NCBI GenBank assembly: GCA_033961575.1
Contig: CM066732.1
Span: forward strand, 92,991,187-93,055,186
Origin: Aselliscus stoliczkanus
Lineage: Eukaryota > Chordata > Mammalia > Chiroptera > Hipposideridae
DNA length: 64,000 nt
Direction of reading: 5' to 3'
In this document: piece by piece, positions 1 through 9,799 of the stretch
Numbering within the stretch: the stretch's first letter is position 1
How the letters are laid out: each line of letters starts with the position of its first letter
Notes under the pieces: model-generated
Told to the model about the DNA's origin: nothing
What the model saw: only the letters and a program-made list of their open reading frames with translations
Databases searched by the model: none
Position numbers and translations under genes: made by a program

Positions 1-3000
1 GAGTGGGTCACAAATGAGATCAAGGAGGAAATCAAAAGATACCTTGAGACAAACGAAAATGAAAACACCACAACCCAAAATCTCTGGGATGCTGCGAAAG
101 CAGTCCTAAGAGGGAAGTTTATAGCAGTACAGGCCTACCTAAAGAAGGAAGAAAAATCTCAAATCAACAGGTTATCCTTACACCTAAGGGAACTGGAAAA
201 AGAACAGCAAAAGAGGCCCAAGGGGAGTACAAGAAAGGAGATAATTAAGACCAGAGCAGAAATAAACAATATAGACAACAGAAAAACAATTCAAAAGATC
301 AATGAAACCAAGAGCTGGTTTCTTGAGAAGATAAACAAAATTGACAAACCTCTAGCCAGGCTCATCAAAAAAAAAAAAAAAAGAGAGAGGACTCAAATTA
401 GCAAAATCAGGAATGAAAGAGGGGAAATGACTACAGACATCACAGAAATACAAAAAATTCTAAGAAATTACTATGAGCAACTATATGCCAACAAATTTGA
501 CAATCTGGAAGAAATGGATAATTTTCTAGAAGCATACAACCTTCCAAAGCTAATGCAAGAAGAAACAGAAAATCTAAATACCCTGATTACTACCAAGGAA
601 ACTGAATCAGTAATTGACAAGCTCCCGAAAAACAAAAGCCCTGGACCAGATGGCTTCACAAGTGAATTTTATCAAACAGTCAAAAAAGAACTATCACCTA
701 TTCTTCTCAAACTATTCCAAAAAATCCAGAAGGAGGGAAGGCTCCCAAACTCTTTTTATGAAGTCACTATCACCCTGATTCTAAAACCAGATAAAGACAT
801 CACAAAAAAGGAAAACTACAGGCCAATTTCCCTGATGAATATAGATGCAAAAATTCTCAATAAAATATTAGCAAACAGAATTCAGCAATATATTAAGACG
901 ATCATACATCATGATCAAGTGGGATTCATCCCTAGTGCGCAAGGCTGATTCAACATCCGTAAATCAATTAATGTGATACACCACATCAACAAAATGAAGG
1001 CTAAAGATCACATGGTCATTTCAATAGATGCAGAAAAAGCATTTGACAAAATCCAACAGCCATTTATGTTAAAAACCCTTAGCAAATTGGGAATACAGGG
1101 ATCATATCTCAACATAATAAAAGCCATATATGATAAACCTACAGCTAACATCATACTCAATGTGGAAAGCTAAAACCATTCCCCTTAAGATCAGGAACAA
1201 GACAAGGCTGTCCACTTTCTCCTCTTTTATTCAACATAGTGTTGGAATTTCTAGCCACAGCAATCAGACAACAAAAAGAAATAAAAGGCATCCAAATTGG
1301 CCAGGAAGAAGTAAAATTGTCATTATATGCAGATGACATGATACTGTATATAGAGAACCCCAAAGACTCCATCAAAAAACTATTGAAATGGATAGACGAA
1401 TTCAGTAAAGTAGCAGGATATAAAATCAATGTTCAGAAATCAGTGGCATTTGCATATACCAATAATAAACTAACGGAAACAGAAATTAGGAAAACTGTCC
1501 CATTTACAATTGCGTCAAGAACTATAAAATATCTAGGAATAAATTTAACCAAAGAAGTGAAAGATCTGTACTCAGAAAATTATAAGACACTGAAGAAAGA
1601 AATCATAGAAGATACAAATAAATGGAAACACCTACCATGCTCATGGATAGGAAGAATTAATATAGTTAAAATGTCCATATTGCCTAAAGCAATATATAGA
1701 TTCAATGCAATTCCTATCAAACTACCAAGGGCATTTTTCACAGAAATAGAAAATATAATCCTAAAATGTATATGGAATCATAAAAGACCCCGAATAGCCT
1801 CAGCAATCCTGAGAAATAAGAACAAAGTCGGGGGGATCACGCTACCAGACATCAAAACCTACTACAAGGCTATAGTAATCAAGACAGTTTGGTTTTGGCA
1901 TAAAAACAGGCACATCGATCAGTGGAACAGAACAGAGAGCCCAGAAATAAATCCAGGCATTTACAGACAGTTAATCTATGACAAGGGAAGCAAGAATTTA
2001 CACTGGAGTAAAGACAGTCTATTCAATAAATGGTGCTGGGAAAATTGGACTGACACATGCAAAAAAAAAATGAAACTGGACCACCTCCTTACGCCTTATA
2101 CAAGAATAAATTCAAAATGGATTAAAGACTTAAATGTAAGACCTGAAACCATAAAAATCCTAAAAGAAAATATAGGGAGTACATTTGCAGACATTACCCA
2201 GAGCAATATGTTTACTGATATTACATCCCTACGGGCAAGGGAAGTAAAAGAAAAAATGAACATATGGGATTATATCAGACTTAAAAGTTTTTTCACAACA
2301 AAGGAAACCATCAATAAAACAAAAAGGAAGCCTACTGAATGGGAGAATACATTTGCCAATGATATATCTGATAAGGGGTTAATATCCAAAATTTATAAAA
2401 CACTCATGAAACTCAACACCAAAAAAAAACAACCCAATTAAAAAATGGGCAGAAGATATGAAGAGACATTTCTCTAAAGAGGACATACAGATGACCAACA
2501 GGCATATGAAAAACTGTTCAACCTCACTGGTCATTAGGGAAATGCAAATAAAAACCACCATGAGATACCACCTCACTCCAGTCAGAATGGCTATCATCAA
2601 TAAATCTACAAACAACAAGTGCTGGCGAGGCTGTGGGGAAAAGGGGACCCTGCTGCACTGTTGGTGGGATTGCAGATTGGTGCAGCCACTATGGAAGTCA
2701 GTATGGAGGTATCTCAAAGAAATGGAAATAGAGCTACCGTTTGACCCAGCAATTCCCCTCCTAGGTATTTATCCTGAAAAAACCAAGACACTTATTCAAA
2801 AAAAGTTATGCACCCCTATGTTCATAGCAGCACAATTTACAATAGCTAAGACTTGGAAACAACCAAAATGCCCATCAGTAGATGACTGGATTAAGAAACT
2901 GTGGTATATTTATACATTGGAGTATTACTCCACTATAAAGAAGAATGAAATCGTACCATTTTCAATGATATGGATGGACCTAGAGACTATTACGTTAAAT

Positions 3001-3060
3001 GAAATAAGTCAGTCAGAGAAAGACAAATACCATATGATCTCACTCATATGTGGAATCTGA
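1..3060 (+). pseudogene. L1 ORF2 (endonuclease/reverse transcriptase), broken, 5' end off the window
   Basis: In life ORF2p nicks target DNA and reverse-transcribes L1 RNA at the nick. Frame 1 is open from base 1 to a TGA at 946-948, where L1 ORF2 normally has a tryptophan after the IPxxQG motif. The same frame resumes to about 1170. A one-base shift near 1167 moves the reading to the frame running to 2441. In that segment [10 protein letters not shown] is followed by the catalytic YADDM box at 1326-1340. A second shift, one extra base near 2440, restores frame 1 for the last part (about 2446-3060), which ends at the natural stop. The C-terminal zinc-knuckle-like CWRGC...HCWWDC motif is readable at about 2620-2675. 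Amino-acid identity to mammalian ORF2 is high by eye. No functional protein is expected. Confidence 0.94.
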
Positions 3061-3556
3061 AAAACTATATGAAGGAGCAAAGTAAACAGAAACTGTCTCA
3101 TAGATATAGAGGAAAAATCAGGGTTGCTAATTGGGAGGGGGATGGGGATGAGGGAGAAGGGGAAGGGATTAGACAGCAAAAATAGGCAACTACAATATTG
3201 CCACTGGGATATGAAAAACAGTTTGGGGAATATAATTAATAATGTTGTGAATATTTTGTGGGGTGTCATATGGTCATAGGTCTTGTTAGGGAGACCATTT
3301 CATGGATGGAGTAGAGGTTTGATCACTGCACTGTATAACTAATGTGGAGGTTGTATACCTACTGTAATTGAATATATATAGATAGTCACAGGATGTGGAT
3401 TATACTGTGGAAGAGAGTCAGAGGAAGAGTAACAGATATATATGATATGGGGGGGGAGTGGGGTGGCGAATTGGGGGTGGGGGGTTGTCATTTTGAGGAG
3501 TAAAATGTATAACTATTGCACTGTGTTGTACACCTGAAACTAATTAAAAAAAAATT
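3061..3556 (+). other. L1 3' UTR with two G-rich tracts and A-rich tail
   Basis: This non-coding tail follows the ORF2 stop. It contains a purine/G-rich run at about 3133-3167 and another at about 3449-3488, each with at least four runs of three or more G. It ends with the CACTGTGTTGTACACCTGAA-type L1 end and an A-rich tail. G-rich polypurine tracts are a known hallmark of mammalian L1 3' UTRs. Confidence 0.85.
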
Positions 3557-3562
3557 AATGTA

Positions 3563-3777
3563 CAGTCGGCCCTTTGTATCCCTGGATTACACATCCAAAG
3601 ATTCAACCAACCACTGATCAAAAACAAGTTTTTGATCCATAGTTGGGAATCTGCAGATGTGGAGGGCCAACTGTACACCTTGTTCTATGCCATTTTATAG
3701 AAGGGACTTGAGCATTTACAGATTTGGTATCCACGGGGTCCTGGATCCGATCCCTCACGGATACTGAGGGACAACTG
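3563..3777. mobile_element. Tigger/pogo-type non-autonomous DNA element (MER8/MER2-like)
   Basis: The termini are CAGTCGGCCCTTTGTATCC on the left and the complement of CAGTTGTCCCTCAGTATCC on the right, flanked by TA on both sides as expected for Tc1/mariner/pogo elements. The interior carries the GGGACTTGAGCATTTACAGATT type sequence typical of this group. At 215 bp it is a short internally deleted copy. It sits immediately after the L1 tail. The exact subfamily is uncertain. Confidence 0.75.
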
Positions 3778-4271
3778 TAGTTAAGATTTGGGGAGTCAAA
3801 AGTTACATACTGAGTGGAGGTCGGCACCTCTAATTCCCAGTTATTCAAGGGTCAACTCCACTTTAATTTCTCAGCCTGGTATACATCAATTCCAAAGACA
3901 GTCCTTTCTAGGACAAATGGCAATTTTAATGGTAATTGAATTTCCCATTTCCTGACCAGAAAAACCAACTTGTACACATACAGTTGAGCCTACCAGTGTG
4001 TTATGAGTAGTTTAACAGCACAGCAGAAAGTTTTCACACCGGGACAAACGATAACTTGTGATCTCTTCAGGCCTTTCCTGAGCAATGTACATGTTTGGAA
4101 TTCTCCATAATATTAAGGTAGAAATGGGCTAAATGTGTTCTACATGCCTGAAACTTCCCTCGTTATGCATTATGGATGTGTCATCCAGAAGTTTACTCAA
4201 ATACTCTAACAATATTTTAGGCCTAGATCACCTCTCTTAAAAATATATGTTATTTAAATCCTGCTACTCTC

Positions 4272-4342
4272 GGGCCGGCCGAGTGGCGCAGTGGTTAAGC
4301 GCTGTTCGGTCCCACATGTGAGGGCCAGTAGCAGCATGAAAT
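4272..4342 (+). mobile_element. tRNA-derived SINE (bat type), internally shortened copy
   Basis: It starts GGGCCGGCCGAGTGGCGC and keeps the A-box region and the GTTCGGTCCC B-box. The segment between them, present in the six sister copies (GGCCTGGGAAGCCAGCGGCCCC type), is missing. The poly(A) tail is almost absent. A perfect 16-bp target-site duplication (AAATCCTGCTACTCTC) flanks it at 4256-4271 and 4343-4358, showing a true retroposition event. Confidence 0.9.
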
Positions 4343-4784
4343 AAATCCTGCTACTCTCCACCACAAGTCAACCAAATAATATCAAGTATACATTAAAATT
4401 CTGTACTGTCTTAAAGTAATACATTTTATAAATTTATGGAAAAAAATATATAAATTAAGGAAAATAATTGACGTTTTTGCCTAATATTTTATTAAATGAG
4501 ACCCCATTTTACCATTTGCTGCTTTGGTGGCATCCAGAGAAGTTGTTGCTAAGAAGGATGAACTTTGTGGAGAAAATCTTTATCTTGATGTCGAGGTGGG
4601 GAGAGGTCACTTCTATCAGCTCTTATTTCTTCACCTGCTGGGTGTTTGCAATATTCCTGTCTAAATAGGAATGTATCTAAATTCTGGCAATTAAGTGGTC
4701 AACTACTTTTTATCCTAAGGGCGAGAAATGTATTTATTCTCTCCAGGTTTTTACCCTTTACTATGATGTCTTATTTTCTCCAGT

Positions 4785-4787
<3 letters not shown>

Positions 4788-4835
<48 letters not shown>
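4788..4835. repeat. (CA)n microsatellite
   Basis: An uninterrupted CA dinucleotide run of about 24 units. It is a likely polymorphic simple repeat with no coding role. Confidence 0.97.
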
Positions 4836-4837
<2 letters not shown>

Positions 4838-4872
4838 TCCCCATGCCAAGGAAATGTAATCATGGTGATAAT

Positions 4873-5090
4873 AATGGCAGCTAACATTTATGGTATATTT
4901 ACTATGAGCCAGTGATGTGTATTTGCTTAGATTATCTACTTAATACTTCAAGAAATTCCATTTGGTAGGTACTCTAATTACCTCCTTTTTACATGGAAAA
5001 ACAAAATTAAGTTTTCACAAGTAGAAACAGGGTTCTAACTCGGGCTCTGTAAAGCTTAAGCTGTAACCATTATGGTACACTGTATCCATC
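4873..5090 (-). mobile_element. MIR SINE, ancient
   Basis: Read on + it shows the reverse-complement MIR order: ACTATGAGCCAGTGATGTG, then a TTATCTxxTTTAAT-like part, GGTAGGTACTxTxATTACC, TTTxACATGGAAAAA and the GGGTTCxAACTC core, ending near CTGTAACCATTATGGTACAC. Divergence is high, as expected for a repeat older than the placental radiation. Confidence 0.75.
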
Positions 5091-5099
5091 TATTTAGAA

Positions 5100-6190
5100 G
5101 TACATACTTTCAAATCACCCCTCCACCCCAGTTCATTACACATTTGAAGGGATAAAACTGATTAATGCATGGAAGTTCCAAACCTTTCCACTTTTCCCTT
5201 CCCTACAAGTTAGTAAGATTCCTAAACTTTGTTTGCTTTAACTGTTTGTTCTCTTCTGTCCTTGAAGGACTTCTTTTCTTGTTAACCATTTCTCAGGCTT
5301 TTGAGAAGGAGGGAGAAGGGACGGGGAAGATGACAGCACACACAGTTCAGAGATGAGATCTGGAAGGGTATCTTGAAATTTTGAGGAGAGAGGAAATGGA
5401 GAAACTACAGCTTACGAAAGAAGTTATGAGAAGGAAACAAAAATTGCTATCCTACATCCCTTTGTTTTGTTCAATAAACACAAGAAATATTATTTTGAAA
5501 TTTGGTTTCTGTGACGGAGTTCTTTGGACCACAGTAACACTGGGATCCAACTGTGAGGGTTAATATTGTATAACAACATTTTTCTCAAAAGCAAATTATT
5601 CAAACCATTTCTTTAAACAAATCTTACCTTTAGGAACTCATCCTGTCTTTGCACACACCAAGAAAATCAAGAGGCCAACCCTTGGCCTGATGTTCATCAC
5701 TGCATCTGTGATGGTTGCTGTTGCGGAGAGAGCAGTATGACTTTCACAGCAGATTTCACATATCTTTTTTGCCCCATCTAGACTGAGTTGTATGTTTTCC
5801 CCAGTCAACACTGTGATAGTGAAAATATTTATTGGCTTAACACTTTTCCACTACTTCTTGTAATTCGATAGTTTTTAAGTAAGTATGTCTTCATGTACAC
5901 CATCATTATAAAGTACAGCATAAGGATGAATATTAACCTAATCTTTCATGCTACATATTAAAAACTAGAATTAACCTTAGTTTTTTCAATCGTTGCTCAG
6001 GAATATATTTGGTCCACAATAAATGCATCATTTAAACATTCAATAAGGGCAACTCTTTACTTCTATCTGTTTCTTTGTGATTAAAAAAAAAAAAAAACCA
6101 ACAACAAAAAACAGATTTGACCAGGTCTGCAACACAGAGTATCACCAAATTTTTCCCTTTCACTTTGGGTGGTAATTCTAAAATTGACCT
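5100..6190. other. No gene or clear repeat recognised
   Basis: AT-rich non-coding DNA. Short open stretches (for example 5165-5563) show no recognisable domain and look like chance. A poly(A) run sits near 6084-6098. Confidence 0.5.
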
Positions 6191-6690
6191 TTAAGGAAGC
6201 TTCAAGTAGTTTTTGTTGTTGTTTATTGCGAAATTAACTCTAGCAGATGCTGTGGATACCCTCCCCTTCCTTCCCTCTGGACAGTCACCTCCATACACCA
6301 AAGACTGCAACCTGGGAATGCCTGCAGCTCCCCGCCCGAGCTCTTTTTTCTGACTACTGGAGGAGCAGGACACATTGTAAGTGCCTCTGGACACAGTTTC
6401 AAACATGACAGGTGGAAGCTGGTGGTTAAATATCCTGCTTTTCTGACCCCTCCGTTGGTTATGTTAACTCTGAGATGTGTTCTACGCTGTATTCCAGAAT
6501 TCCCAGGGCAGTGAGCCCCAGTTGTTCTTGATAACTGGCTTAATAATACTCTCCCTTTACTAGTTTCCTTCATTATCATGACTCATTTCCCCACTTCCCA
6601 GCAATGTCTCTGGGATCACCTCCCAACTAAACCACTTGCTCTCGTCTATTTGTCTTAGTCATGGCTTCAGGAGGAACTGAGATTGAAACA
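6190..6690 (+). mobile_element. Possible LTR remnant (ERVL-like)
   Basis: The 3' part (about 6590-6680) resembles a common mammalian LTR end: CTGGGATCACCTCCCAACTAA, then ACCACTTGCTCTCG, TTGTCTTAGTC and a GGAGGAACTGAGA-type end. The 5' limit is not clear. I cannot name the subfamily, and no internal retroviral genes are attached. A RepeatMasker run would settle it. Confidence 0.4.
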
Positions 6691-6699
6691 CTACCCACA

Positions 6700-7810
6700 C
6701 TCTTATTTTTATGAATCAAAACTTTGATTGGTTGATTGGTTGATTGATTGACTGCAATTGCAGAAATAAGATGAACAGATTGGTAGGAGCCAGTGATGTG
6801 TCATGTAATGAAAATGTTTTTAAACATTGCTTTGTAATGGGATTAACTCAGTTTTCACTAATTAAGGGGGTATATATTTAACTGCGTGGACTTCTGCAAG
6901 ACTGGTGAAAAATTATACATTTACTCTCAAATATTTGTTATTTTGGCAGACAAGCCTGAATGGCATAAGCCAATCAAATCAGCATAATATGTTTTTTACC
7001 ATAGTGTTTCATCCTGCTCATGATGACAGTTCTGCAGTATGAATAGCACCACACACCCCGAAACCGTGGAAGCAACACATTTTATCTACTACATGAATGC
7101 TCTCTTTGTTGGGTTTCTGCTTTTGCTTTTGCATGCATGTACTAAAACTTTTTAATGGGTTCAAAAATTCAGAACACCTACCTCTAATAAAATTGACATA
7201 CGAAGGAGATGCCTTGTTTTTGACTGTGGCCTCTAGTACGCCCAAAACATTATCGGATACCTCCTTGTGCTGAGTTCTACGACAAATGTAATTATTTAAA
7301 TGATCAATAGGAGACTTCACCACTGATAAAACTCCCCCCAAGAAGTTAAGTCCATGTGTGAGAGCACATAATGGGTATGAGATTTCTTCATATTAAGGGT
7401 CTTGACTTCTAAGAAGAACTGAAGCAGGCAGAAACTTTTAAAAATTGGTAAATTGACAAAAATGCACTGAAAGTGGCTATTGGAGAATATTTCAATAGAT
7501 TTATATGCAATTCATTATTTTTTATTAAATCTTAAATCCTGTTAATTTCCAATGAAGAATCTGACTAGATTTGTAAAAAGCTTTGATAATAACTGCTTTG
7601 ACTGCAGTTTTATTATGAAGAAATTGGTAAAATAATTCGAACTAGAATAATAAAATATTGTCCAAAATAGAATCTTAGGGAACCACTGTAACGGACAAAC
7701 AAGAATTGTTTATAATTCAGATATTTTTATTTCTATACAAAACACTTAAGGGTACTTAAAAATTGTTCCCTCCTTTCATAAAAGTCAATTAAATTCCTGT
7801 TCACTTTGTT
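6700..7810. other. Unassigned AT-rich sequence
   Basis: A short TTGA/TTGG-rich run lies at about 6724-6752. Nothing else is recognised on either strand. The minus-strand open stretch at 7018-7341 has no known motif. Confidence 0.45.
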
Positions 7811-7816
7811 AACTTA

Positions 7817-7817
7817 C

Positions 7818-7849
<32 letters not shown>

Positions 7850-7859
7850 TATTATTATG
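7817..7859. repeat. (AAT)n/(ATT)n microsatellite, self-complementary
   Basis: About nine ATA/AAT units are followed by ATT units. The outer ends (CATAATAATAAT and ATTATTATTATG) are reverse complements, so the tract can fold back. Confidence 0.95.
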
Positions 7860-7991
7860 TTGTGGAGCATTCCCTTGGTTTTTTGTCAGTTTGTTCCTTA
7901 AAAATTTGTCTTCCTTTTTTCTCCCTTCAGTGGCTTCTTAAATAGTGAGAATTACTGGACTGAAAAATTAAAAGGAATTAAAATCTACTCT

Positions 7992-8440
7992 TATAGGTTG
8001 AATTGTGTCCCCAGCTTCCCCAAATTCATACGTTGAAATCCTAATCCCCAATACCTCAGAAGGTGAGCTATTTGGGGCTAGGGTATTTACAGAGGTAATC
8101 AAGTTAAAATGAGGTTATTAAGGTGGGTCCTAATCCAATATGGCAGCTGTCCTTATAAAAGGGGGAAATTAGAGACAGATGCACACAGGGGGAGCACCAT
8201 GTGAACATCAAGGCAGAGATGGATGATGCGTTTTTAAGCCAACGAATGTCAAAGATTGCCAGCAAACCACCCAAAGGGGAGGGAGGCATGGCGTGATTCT
8301 CGTTCATAGCTCTCAGAAAAAAAAACCCTAGTGACACCCGGACCTTAGCCTTCCTGCTTCCAGAACTGTGAGACAATACATTTCTGTTGTTTAAGCCACC
8401 CAGTTACTTTATTATAGTAGCCCTAGCAAGCAATGCAACA
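7992..8440 (+). mobile_element. MLT1-like (ERVL-MaLR) solo LTR
   Basis: It matches the familiar MaLR-type LTR order: GGTTGAATTGTGTCCCC, TTCATACGTTGAAATCCTAA, TCCTAATCCAATATGGC, TGTCCTTATAAAAGGG, CCAGAACTGTGAGACAATA, TTTCTGTTGTTTAAGCCACC and CCCTAGCAAGCAATGCAACA at the end. It is complete in length, with no gag/pol remnants beside it, hence a solo LTR. The subfamily name is from memory. Confidence 0.8.
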
Positions 8441-8444
8441 CCCA

Positions 8445-9040
8445 AATGGTCTCTCCTTCCTGTCTCCTCTGGGTGAACATGGGAGAAGAACAAATACTAG
8501 CTAGAAACCTATGATATTAAGCCAGTTCCATAAATGGCTAACTACAGGAATTTGGATATATCATTTAATTGTTCCAGATCTCAGTTTACTTGAAAGATAA
8601 GGGTACCATCTAACACAAAAAATTCTATAAAGTGCAAAAATCAGCACTAATTTTTTTGAGAGTATTTGTATATTCAATTGTGTATCATCTGCTCTAAGAA
8701 ACACAGACTTACAAAATAGTTAATGGATGATTATACATATTGCAAAAGAGGTTCTCAACATTAAAACTAGATTAAATACAACTTTTCTTTAATGGTGGGA
8801 TTCCTGTCTTCTTTAAAGGTCAGTTCTGTTTCCTAAAATTTAATTACACAAACCTTTCCTAAATATCTGTTACATTCAGTGATATACACATATAGTAGTA
8901 AAACTTTTTCCCATTATTTTTATAGGCAGTACTGGTGCTTCAGGATTAGTTATAATATATCTATCTATCCCCAAAGAATTTCCTATTAAACTTGTTGGCC
9001 AAGATTTCCCAGATGAGTAGTGCTAGGTCCTTGTTGCAAT
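8445..9040. other. Unassigned sequence
   Basis: AT-rich, with no recognisable gene or repeat by eye. Confidence 0.45.
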
Positions 9041-9044
9041 TAAA

Positions 9045-9082
9045 AAACAAACAAACAAACAAACAAACAAACAGACAAACAA
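9045..9082. repeat. (CAAA)n simple repeat
   Basis: About nine CAAA units with one AGAC interruption. It could be the expanded A-rich tail of a decayed retroposon, but no body is visible. Confidence 0.9.
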
Positions 9083-9397
9083 AGTGATGGGAGAAATGGT
9101 TTCTCTGAAAAAGTTTCCTTGTATCCAATCATCTTTACCAGATGTGCCAATTTAATTCTTATTGTAGTCTGAGAACAAGTATAACCTGAGCCCAGGGCAT
9201 GGAGCCAGTACTGACTCATATACTCAGCCATCTTCAAGACGGCTTGATGTGGGCCACAACCTTTCGCTGCCCTAGAGGTCAAATGATTAAGAGAAGGATA
9301 TTTCATTTAATGTAATGGATCTGTCACTGAAATGACCAGAAGGAAGAAATTCTTCATCTCCAATCCTAGCATCATTTGCTAAGTACTCATACATATA

Positions 9398-9530
9398 CCG
9401 GGGGTACCAAAAACATGTATACACATAACTTGTATTTAACTTTTGTTATTGGTATATATTGAGTATTACAATTTTAACACAGTTTTTTCCTTTCTTAAAA
9501 TGTGTATAGATTTTCTTGGCACCCTCTCTG
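9398..9530 (-). mobile_element. Mariner-type MITE, copy A (short)
   Basis: The terminal inverted repeats are CGGGGGTACCAAAAACATG on the left and the complement of CAGAGAGGGTGCCAAGAAAA on the right, flanked by TA at 9396-9397 and 9531-9532. The interior read on the minus strand aligns with the copy at 13782-13993 (ACATTTTAAGAAAGGAA, then AACTGTxTTAAAATTGTAAT). It has no coding capacity. TA duplications and TIRs place it in the Tc1/mariner superfamily. Confidence 0.82.
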
Positions 9531-9674
9531 TATATGAAGTGGGAAGAGTCATTATTTTCTTTACAAGCTCAAAAACCAGTCTCCACTACAGGGAAGAAGA
9601 GATCTTGATACGTGTGTGGAACTTTCCTTTCTTTCTGGGAACTCAGTCTGTACTTTACGAAATAAAAACAGAGC

Positions 9675-9677
<3 letters not shown>

Positions 9678-9737
<60 letters not shown>
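9678..9737. repeat. (TA)n microsatellite
   Basis: About 30 uninterrupted TA units. Its local open reading of alternating Ile/Tyr is an artefact. Confidence 0.97.
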
Positions 9738-9738
<1 letters not shown>

Positions 9739-9799
9739 TTCCCTGATTAAAGTGAGAGACTGGAACTCCTTGCTTTTACAACTGCAGATTAATTAAAAC

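Larger units (their letters stand above)
1..3556 (+). mobile_element. LINE-1 retrotransposon, 3' part (ORF2 remainder, 3' UTR, A-rich tail)
   Basis: The sequence reads through the linker, reverse transcriptase and C-terminal domains of an L1 ORF2, then about 0.5 kb of G-rich 3' UTR, and ends in an A-rich stretch near 3541-3556. The endonuclease domain and the 5' end lie outside the window, so 5' truncation cannot be judged. The coding part carries one in-frame stop and two frameshifts, so the copy cannot move by itself. Few lesions over 3 kb suggest a moderately young mammalian L1. The family call is seen directly from the protein motifs; the age is an inference. Confidence 0.95.

Noticed and set aside
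9443..9796. 117-codon plus-strand open stretch
   Set aside because: It is made of MITE sequence and a TA microsatellite.
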